Source of the DNA: Hyphomonas sp.
GTDB lineage: Bacteria; Pseudomonadota; Alphaproteobacteria; Caulobacterales; Hyphomonadaceae
Direction: 5' to 3'
Length of the DNA: 11,505 bases
Assembly (NCBI GenBank): GCA_029287305.1
Contig: JARFRJ010000487.1
Location: 1-11,505 of the forward strand
This document shows positions 6,049 through 11,505 of the stretch, piece after piece. Numbering within the stretch: position 1 is the first letter of the stretch; each line of letters begins with the position of its first letter. Under the pieces are notes generated by a model. That model saw only the letters and a list, made by a program, of their open reading frames with translations. It was not told where the DNA came from and ran no database searches. A program made the position numbers and the translations under genes.

Positions 6049-9000
6049 TCAGGCTTTGGTAGACGGTAGCGAAGCGGTTTCGCTCATTGTTAAATGGATA
6101 TCCGTTTGTGGGAAAGGGATCTTAATTCCATGTTCCTGAAGCGCGGCATTGATCGCAGTGTTTAGCGCGTGGGTTGTTGGCAGGCGTCTTGCGGGCTTGC
6201 CCACGAATAGGCGCACCTCAAACTGCAACGCACTCTCCCCATGCGCCATGAAGAAGACAGTTGGCGCAGGTTTGTCAAGCACATCTGGATGCGCTGTAAC
6301 CGTATCAAGAATAATCTCCCGAACGTCCTCAATATTCGATCCATAAGCAACGCCGACCTTGAGCAAAAGCCTGGTAATGTCATCGTCCAAAGTCCAGTTT
6401 GTGACATTTTCAGTAATGATCGTTTTGTTCGGAAGGATCACCTGGCGGCTGTCAAAGTCTGTGATTGTCGTTGCTCTAATCCTGATGCTTCTAACCGTGC
6501 CGCGAAGATCACCTATGGTGACGACATCCCCAACGCGAATGGGGCGCTCAAACAGGATGATAAGCCCTGAAACAAAATTGGCAACAATCTCCTGCAAGCC
6601 AAAGCCGAGCCCAACGCCAAGAGCAGCGATAATCCATTGCAGCTGCGACCATCTGGCCCCCAAAAGCGAGAAGCCGGATAAAACGGCAACCGCGACAATC
6701 ACATAGCGCGTAATGGATGCAACAGCATAGCGTGACCCGGCATCTAGGCCGAAAGGTTCAAATATGCTGACCTCCAGCAAACCGCTCACATTTCTTACTA
6801 CGAAGATAGCGCCGGCTAGGTAAAAGAGGACCATCATCATATCAAGCAGGGTCACGGCTTCTTGAAGTTCGGTTCCGTTCGAGGTGACTGTGCGGGTCCA
6901 TAAGGAGACGTCATCTGCGATGCCAAGCGCTGGGATGAGGGAGCTCCACAAGACCCAAAGCATGACTGCGACCGCACCGAACGTTGCCACGCGCAGAACA
7001 GAACGAACCTGCTCACTTATGATCTCAGCATCAATATTGGTGTCTTCTTTTTCAAGATCAAAAGTTTCACCGCTGGCCTCACTCTCTGTCGCATTTGCCC
7101 GCGCCGCGCCGAGCCGCGCTCTTTTCTCGCGGGCCTTGCGCAGGGCAAAGCGCCGATTACCCACCATAAACATGCGTAGCGCAAGGCCGTAAAGAACCGA
7201 CCCGCCGAGAATAAGAGCCCCAGACTGGAGCACTTTATACTGGAGAAGCGTTGCCGTTTCAAAAAAGCCGAAAAATGGTAAGGCGCCGACAAAGAGCGGC
7301 TCAAAGACGGCGATCGGCAATACAAGTTTGAGAAGGAGGGTGGTCGTGGGGCCAATACCCAGAAGCGAAACAATACCCCCATAGGGCCTTAAAAACTGAA
7401 ATGTGAGGACGGCAAGCGCGAGCGAGCCAATGACGAAAGCGGCAATACCAATCCCATATTGGAGGCCCGGCGGGCTTGAAAAAACACTGAGCCCAAAAAG
7501 GAATATTGCCCCTATTTCGATTCTCGTGAACCAAATCAAATTGCTGTGAAGCCTTGCGCGGGCCTTTTCGGTCCAGTTGAAATGCCGGGCGAATAAGCCG
7601 CTTGGCCGACACATGTCGAGGAACAGGTAAAGGACAAGCAAAACCGGGGCTAATAGACCAAAAGTCAATTTAAGGCTTTGCGTAAATGCATGTGCCTCAA
7701 GGCCGGAATTAGCGATTAGCCATCCTGACAGTCCAACAGTAAGAGGCACAGGCAGGGCCAGCATAAGGGTCACACCCATGGCCACTGGCGTTGTCCAATA
7801 GGAATCTCGGCCAACATGGCCCACATCCTGTCCGAGACGGTCCAAAGTCTCCAAGAAGCGTCGTCTTAGTCCAAACAGGGTCAAAACTACCAACCCAGCG
7901 AGGCTTGCGGCAACCGGATTGGCCAAGACACCCATAAAAAGCGCTTTAAGGGCATTTTTCCATGAAGACAGCGACAATATCCACGCGATTCCATTGGGAA
8001 TCTGATCAAGCCAGGACCCGTTTACGCGTTCGCTGGTCCTTAGCCACAACAAGCGGCGGTCCAACAGTCCTGAGAGCTCTTGCGACTTCTGTTTGAGGTC
8101 GCTGAGAAAAAGCTCGTATTCAGAGATCAGCTCAGATTCCCTGCGTGCCCCGTCGATGAGCATTTCAAGCCTTGAACGTCTAAAATCGAGCAGCTCGGTT
8201 TGGATGCCCACAGCTGAACCCGCTTGCTGCGTAGAGGCTTTGCCATTGGCTGAATCAGTTTCCGGAAATGTGCTTTGCACCCTGCTGGCAGCGTCCAAAG
8301 CGCGTATTTCTGCCAGCCACACGATCAAATGAAGTTGAATGTCACCCCGCTGGCGTTCGCTCTGAAAAATCTGCGCGTTAATCTGACTGTGATCCGGCAG
8401 ATTTGCCCGAATGGTCTTCAACAATATGGCCGTATCATCTGAGAGCCTGCCAGCCTCCAGAACAAGGCGCACAGTATCTGCCGATTGTGCAAGCGTCTTG
8501 ACGTCACGCTCGTACGCCAGAATTTGACGTTCTAGTACGGCGCGCCTGTTGATCCCGTCCCTGACCTTTATCGCAAGGTCCAGATTACCTCTGGCCATCT
8601 GAGATATTTCCGGACTAGCCAGCGCCAGTACAATCATATTTGCTTCAGCATCACTGATCGCCATTTCAGCACGGCCAAGGGCTGACGCGCCTAGACGCGT
8701 GCGAATACTGTCAATGGTTTGGCTATTATGCGCGATCTCTGCCTCAAGGAGAGCCAGCCGCTCTGCAGCTAGGGATTGTCGCGCCGGCAGTGTTTCAAGC
8801 TCTCGCTGCAAATCGCTAATGGCCGATTGTCGCTCCAATAGGCGCGCCTGCGCAAATAGCAGTCTCGCCTCTTCGACGAGCCCGTCTGTTTTCTCCTGAC
8901 CAAGGTGAGTTGCGGCCAAAAGCCGGGTAACATCAGTGCGAGCTATGATGATTTTTTCCGCGATACGTGCTGCGCGGCCATTCAATTCCAAGCTTTCATG

Positions 9001-9447
9001 ACTAAGCTCAGAGAGTTGCCCTTCAAGCGAATGACGCTCCGCCAATAGCATTGACAGACCTGTTTCGAGGTCCGCTATAGACGCCGTGTTCCACGCCTCA
9101 TCAGAAGCCTGTTCAAGTAAATTCCGACGGGTTTCCACCTCTGCCAGTAGCTGGCCGAGATTTCGTGCAGTGGCCTCATATGCCAGAAGCTCTTGTGAAC
9201 GCTGTGATCTGGCCGCCAGCGCCGCTTTCGCCTGGCTGAGAAGATCGATCACATCTGTTTGTGAGCTCAGATCATTGGCGGCTTGGGTTTCAACCGCTTC
9301 AATCCTTTCCTCAATCATAGCCGGGGTAAGGGCGTCCGGCTCTGACTGGGCAGCGCAAATTGAAAACGGAAACGCCGCTATAAGGGCAACCAAGCCCGCC
9401 AGTTTTATCGTAAAACTGACTGTCCGGTGTCTCCCCTTCGCAAGCAC
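6049..9447 (-). CDS. Large MscS-family mechanosensitive channel, MscK/KefA type
   Basis: At 1132 residues the protein is close to E. coli MscK and YjeP in length. It has a signal peptide (about 1-33, cleavage near CAA/Q) and then a long, helix-rich, Glu/Arg/Leu-rich periplasmic region to about residue 480. About ten further membrane segments follow, and a charged cytoplasmic loop (AREKRARLGAARAN and following acidic residues) lies before the last ones. The pore helix ALGVGLGFGLQEIVANFVSG (941-960) leads into RPIRVGDVV and VILPNKTI (about 1003-1010), the conserved start of the MscS beta domain, and a C-terminal alpha/beta domain ends the protein. It should sit in the inner membrane and release solutes when turgor rises. 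The start codon is GTG (9445-9447), supported by GGAG five to six bases upstream; the signal peptide fits this start. A degenerate FNR/FixK-type box is centred 66.5 bp upstream. It converges with the oxidoreductase gene. Confidence 0.93.
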   Translation of the reverse strand: MLAKGRHRTVSFTIKLAGLVALIAAFPFSICAAQSEPDALTPAMIEERIEAVETQAANDLSSQTDVIDLLSQAKAALAARSQRSQELLAYEATARNLGQLLAEVETRRNLLEQASDEAWNTASIADLETGLSMLLAERHSLEGQLSELSHESLELNGRAARIAEKIIIARTDVTRLLAATHLGQEKTDGLVEEARLLFAQARLLERQSAISDLQRELETLPARQSLAAERLALLEAEIAHNSQTIDSIRTRLGASALGRAEMAISDAEANMIVLALASPEISQMARGNLDLAIKVRDGINRRAVLERQILAYERDVKTLAQSADTVRLVLEAGRLSDDTAILLKTIRANLPDHSQINAQIFQSERQRGDIQLHLIVWLAEIRALDAASRVQSTFPETDSANGKASTQQAGSAVGIQTELLDFRRSRLEMLIDGARRESELISEYELFLSDLKQKSQELSGLLDRRLLWLRTSERVNGSWLDQIPNGIAWILSLSSWKNALKALFMGVLANPVAASLAGLVVLTLFGLRRRFLETLDRLGQDVGHVGRDSYWTTPVAMGVTLMLALPVPLTVGLSGWLIANSGLEAHAFTQSLKLTFGLLAPVLLVLYLFLDMCRPSGLFARHFNWTEKARARLHSNLIWFTRIEIGAIFLFGLSVFSSPPGLQYGIGIAAFVIGSLALAVLTFQFLRPYGGIVSLLGIGPTTTLLLKLVLPIAVFEPLFVGALPFFGFFETATLLQYKVLQSGALILGGSVLYGLALRMFMVGNRRFALRKAREKRARLGAARANATESEASGETFDLEKEDTNIDAEIISEQVRSVLRVATFGAVAVMLWVLWSSLIPALGIADDVSLWTRTVTSNGTELQEAVTLLDMMMVLFYLAGAIFVVRNVSGLLEVSIFEPFGLDAGSRYAVASITRYVIVAVAVLSGFSLLGARWSQLQWIIAALGVGLGFGLQEIVANFVSGLIILFERPIRVGDVVTIGDLRGTVRSIRIRATTITDFDSRQVILPNKTIITENVTNWTLDDDITRLLLKVGVAYGSNIEDVREIILDTVTAHPDVLDKPAPTVFFMAHGESALQFEVRLFVGKPARRLPTTHALNTAINAALQEHGIKIPFPQTDIHLTMSETASLPSTKA

Positions 9448-9506
9448 GAATTCTCCGATTTTTTCCCGTATGGGTCAATTTTTAAATCAGCAAAACCCTT
9501 TAGATA

Positions 9507-9520
9507 TTGATCTGCGTCAT
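9507..9520 (-). promoter_or_regulatory. Degenerate FNR/FixK-type box upstream of the channel gene
   Basis: On the minus strand this reads ATGAC-GCAG-ATCAA, which matches TTGAT-N4-ATCAA at 8 of 10 positions with an intact promoter-proximal half-site. Its centre (9513.5) is 66.5 bp from the GTG start, the same spacing as the two stronger boxes near 3.8 kb. Confidence 0.45.
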
Positions 9521-9593
9521 AGATAAGCCAGTTTTCAAAAATTTCCGTCCTGAAAGAACCTTGGCCGTTTCTCCGCTTCTTTAGAATATCCTT

Positions 9594-9610
9594 TAAACAG
9601 GGTCTGTTTA
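9594..9610 (-). terminator. Dyad just after the second usp gene, weak terminator candidate
   Basis: TAAACAG-GGT-CTGTTTA is a perfect 7-bp stem with a 3-base loop, about 20 bp past the usp stop at 9630. The stem is AT-rich and no U-tract follows on the minus strand, so termination would be weak; it might instead be an operator. Confidence 0.3.
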
Positions 9611-9629
9611 CAAAACCTTACCCCCTTAC

Positions 9630-10481
9630 TCAGCGATATATAAGAACAGGGATTTTCACTGATTGAACCATTGCAGTCGTTGTGGAACCAATAATGAGTG
9701 AACGAATGCGACTATGCCCATAAGCGCCCATAATCAACATATCATAGCCGTCTTTGGCAATCAGATCAGACAATACAATTTCTGTCTCTCCAGAGGCTAC
9801 TTGAATGGAGGTCCGGATATTTTCCGAGCGCAGCTTGGTCTCGGCTTCACGGGCTGTTTTCAAAGCCGCTTCTTGATTGTCCCCGACGGTTACGATGCAG
9901 ATGTCGAGGTCTTTGCATACAGGGCTAACCGCCAAACGCTGGATTGCAACTTTTGCACTTTTACTCCCATCATAGGCCACAAGAGCCTTACTTACGGGGT
10001 TAAATTTGCGGGATGCGATAAGGATCGGCACTTTGGAAGACCGAACAATTCGCTCAAGATTAGAGCCCAAATGGCCGGAGGCAAAATCAGCTCCTTCGCC
10101 GCGTTTCCCAACAACAATAATCCTGATATCGCTCTCGATTTCATTGATGGCCTGCAAAAGATCACCCTTGCGCAAGCGCAGTGTGACCTTGGTCACCTTA
10201 TCACGGGCAAAAATATCCTTCGCGTCTTCTAAAATAGCGTGCCCTTTAGCCTTGGCCAGTTTTGCGCGTTTCTCGTCTAAGTCTGAGAGTTCTTTAAGGA
10301 GAGCAGAACGCGCGCCTAATCTAAGAGCGCCTGAGAGGTCCTTCGTTCCAATATCCCCAGACCGGCCAAGAACATGCATGGCCTCCACATCTGCATCTAG
10401 TTTCGCCGCAACCCATCCTGTGAAATGGCACACGCTTTCAGAGTAAATTGAGCCATCCAATAATGCGAGTATCTTATCCAT
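9630..10481 (-). CDS. Two-domain universal stress protein (UspA family), second copy
   Basis: This 283-residue tandem Usp protein, unlike the copy at 2887-3759, has recognisable nucleotide-binding motifs in both halves. The first is GKRGEGADFASGHLGSN (125-141, spacing one residue longer than the usual GxxG-x9-GS). The second is GAYGHSRIRSLIIGST (252-267), an exact GxxG-x9-G[S/T] match, so it is probably an ATP-binding Usp. The second domain starts near residue 164 (KALVAYDGSKSAKVAI). The ATG at 10479-10481 is preceded by GGGGAA with about 7 bases spacing. It begins only 23 bp after the stop of the SulP transporter gene, with no terminator between them, so it is almost certainly cotranscribed with that gene and may control or report on anion transport. 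The two Usp proteins are clearly different in sequence and are not a recent duplication. Confidence 0.93.
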   Translation of the reverse strand: MDKILALLDGSIYSESVCHFTGWVAAKLDADVEAMHVLGRSGDIGTKDLSGALRLGARSALLKELSDLDEKRAKLAKAKGHAILEDAKDIFARDKVTKVTLRLRKGDLLQAINEIESDIRIIVVGKRGEGADFASGHLGSNLERIVRSSKVPILIASRKFNPVSKALVAYDGSKSAKVAIQRLAVSPVCKDLDICIVTVGDNQEAALKTAREAETKLRSENIRTSIQVASGETEIVLSDLIAKDGYDMLIMGAYGHSRIRSLIIGSTTTAMVQSVKIPVLIYR

Positions 10482-10504
10482 TATGCTTCCCCGTTAATGT
10501 CTCA

Positions 10505-11505
10505 TCATTGTGTGAAAGGCTCTAGCTTGTCATGGGTGGCAAGCTTATCCACAAGCGTCTCTGTCGCGGCATTCATGCCAACCACCTCAATCTCTGCCCC
10601 ATCACGCCGAAATTTCAAAATAGCCATATCCAAAGCTTGAACGGAGCTTAAATCCCAGATGTGCGCTTGGCTGACATCAATGACAACGCGGTCAAGCGCC
10701 TCATTAAAGTCAAATGCATTGAGAAAATCCTCTGCTGAGCCATAGAATATTTGCCCCTCAACCGTATAGGTTCTTACGCGCCCATCATCTGATAGAGAGG
10801 TTGTCACGCGGAACAGGTGTGCGATTTTTCTGGCAAAGAAAATACCCGACAGCAGGACGCCGACCAAAACGCCTATGGCAAGATTATGCGTGTAAACAAC
10901 ACTTATGACCGTTGCAATCATAACAATGGAAGAGGAGCGCGGATGAATTTTCAAATTCTTGATCGATGACCAGGAAAATGTACCAATAGAGACCATGATC
11001 ATAATGGCCACCAATGCTGACATTGGAATTATGGCAACAAGATCGCCCAAGCCGACAACCAGTGTCAACAATACAGCGCCGGCTGTAAAGCAGGATAAAC
11101 GCCCGCGTCCGCCAGATTTAACATTGATCACAGACTGGCCAATCATCGCGCAACCCGCCATGCCCCCAATAAAGCCTGTTGCCGTATTGGCAATGCCCTG
11201 ACCGATGCACTCCTGGTTTCTGTCTGACTTTGTATCGGTTAAATCATCAACAATATTCTGTGTCATCAAGCTCTCTAAAAGCCCGACCACCGCTATGGCG
11301 ACCGAATATGGCAGTATGATCATGAATGTTTCGAATGTAAGGGGGATATCCGGTATCAAAAACACAGGCAGCGTGTCCGGTAGAACTCCCATATCGCCGA
11401 CGGTTCGCACATCCCACCCCGTGGCAAAGACAAACCACGTCAAAACAATAATCGTAATAAGGGGCGAGGGAACCAATTTTGTGACCATAGGAAGCAGATA
11501 GATTA
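10505..11505 (-). CDS. SulP-family anion transporter with STAS domain, 5' part outside window
   Basis: The reading frame is open to the right edge: codons for I-Y-L-L-P precede the first visible Met, matching the internal SulP stretch YLLP..TK.VPSPL, so that Met is not the start and the gene begins beyond 11505. The 332 visible residues include several membrane segments, the conserved SulP region RNQECIGQGIANTATGFIGG followed by an AMIGQSVINVKSGGRGRLS stretch, and two long hydrophobic blocks. A cytoplasmic STAS domain follows (about 10510-10775) with the VVIDVSQAHIWDLSSVQALD core. Full SulP proteins of this type are about 490-560 residues, so about a third is missing. SulP carriers move sulfate, bicarbonate or dicarboxylates, often with Na+ or H+; BicA-like bicarbonate uptake is one option, but the substrate cannot be told from this part. 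It is the upstream gene of the usp at 9630-10481 (23 bp apart). Confidence 0.92.
   Translation of the reverse strand, partial: IYLLPMVTKLVPSPLITIIVLTWFVFATGWDVRTVGDMGVLPDTLPVFLIPDIPLTFETFMIILPYSVAIAVVGLLESLMTQNIVDDLTDTKSDRNQECIGQGIANTATGFIGGMAGCAMIGQSVINVKSGGRGRLSCFTAGAVLLTLVVGLGDLVAIIPMSALVAIMIMVSIGTFSWSSIKNLKIHPRSSSIVMIATVISVVYTHNLAIGVLVGVLLSGIFFARKIAHLFRVTTSLSDDGRVRTYTVEGQIFYGSAEDFLNAFDFNEALDRVVIDVSQAHIWDLSSVQALDMAILKFRRDGAEIEVVGMNAATETLVDKLATHDKLEPFTQ

Larger units (their letters stand above)
9448..9629. promoter_or_regulatory. Leader/promoter region of the channel gene
   Basis: These 182 non-coding, AT-rich bases lie between the second usp and the channel gene. They contain the degenerate FNR/FixK-type box (9507-9520), a TAAAAA hexamer on the minus strand (9484-9479) that could serve as a -10 for a start near 9472, the ribosome site GGAG before the GTG, and a 7-bp-stem dyad near the usp stop. 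Confidence 0.55.

Noticed and set aside
9086..9526. 146-codon plus-strand frame over the start of the channel gene
   Set aside because: It is Ser/Arg/Ala-rich and antisense to the periplasmic helical region of the channel, a typical shadow frame.
11486..11488. ATG as start of the SulP gene
   Set aside because: The frame stays open upstream to the edge and reads I-Y-L-L-P, matching the interior of SulP proteins, so this Met is internal.
1..11505. CRISPR array, tRNA or rRNA genes
   Set aside because: No regularly spaced repeats, cloverleaf-like segments or rRNA signatures were seen on either strand.

Overview
The window looks like a piece of a bacterial chromosome, most likely from an alphaproteobacterium. 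This is inferred from protein flavour (two-domain universal stress proteins, a DUF2267 protein, an FtsX-type permease that starts like alphaproteobacterial relatives), from moderate GC by eye, and from FNR/FixK-type palindromes. No rRNA, tRNA or CRISPR was seen, so the taxonomy is a guess. Coding density is high. Genes are cut at both ends: an ABC permease runs off the left edge and a SulP transporter enters from the right edge.

Left part (1-2548, minus strand): an ABC exporter pair, with the ATPase overlapping the FtsX/MacB-type permease by 7 bp. Next (about 2558-2889) is a non-coding segment bounded by inverted repeats. The repeats are 18 bp perfect, or 25 bp with two mismatches, and have TG...CA ends. 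The segment looks like a MITE or insertion-sequence remnant lodged between the stop codon of a stress-protein gene and the ABC operon.

Middle part (2887-6001): a two-domain Usp gene (minus) and a DUF2267 gene followed by a CrtI/retinol-saturase-like FAD oxidoreductase (plus) diverge from a 184-bp control region. That region holds two FNR/FixK-type boxes, a perfect one (TTGAT-N4-ATCAA) and a 9/10 one. The centre of each lies 66.5 bp from the start codon of the gene it faces. A third, weaker box sits at the same distance from the start codon of the large mechanosensitive channel gene.

Right part (6049-11505, all minus): a SulP-type anion transporter with a C-terminal STAS domain (5' end outside the window), a second two-domain Usp 23 bp behind it, and then a 1132-residue MscK-type channel with its own leader and GTG start.

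Taken together, the genes suggest an oxygen-responsive stress module: Usp proteins, DUF2267, a redox enzyme, a turgor-release channel, anion/bicarbonate transport linked to a Usp, and a membrane exporter. The FNR/FixK link rests on motif matches and conserved spacing seen in the sequence. The idea of a coordinated microaerobic or dormancy response is inference.
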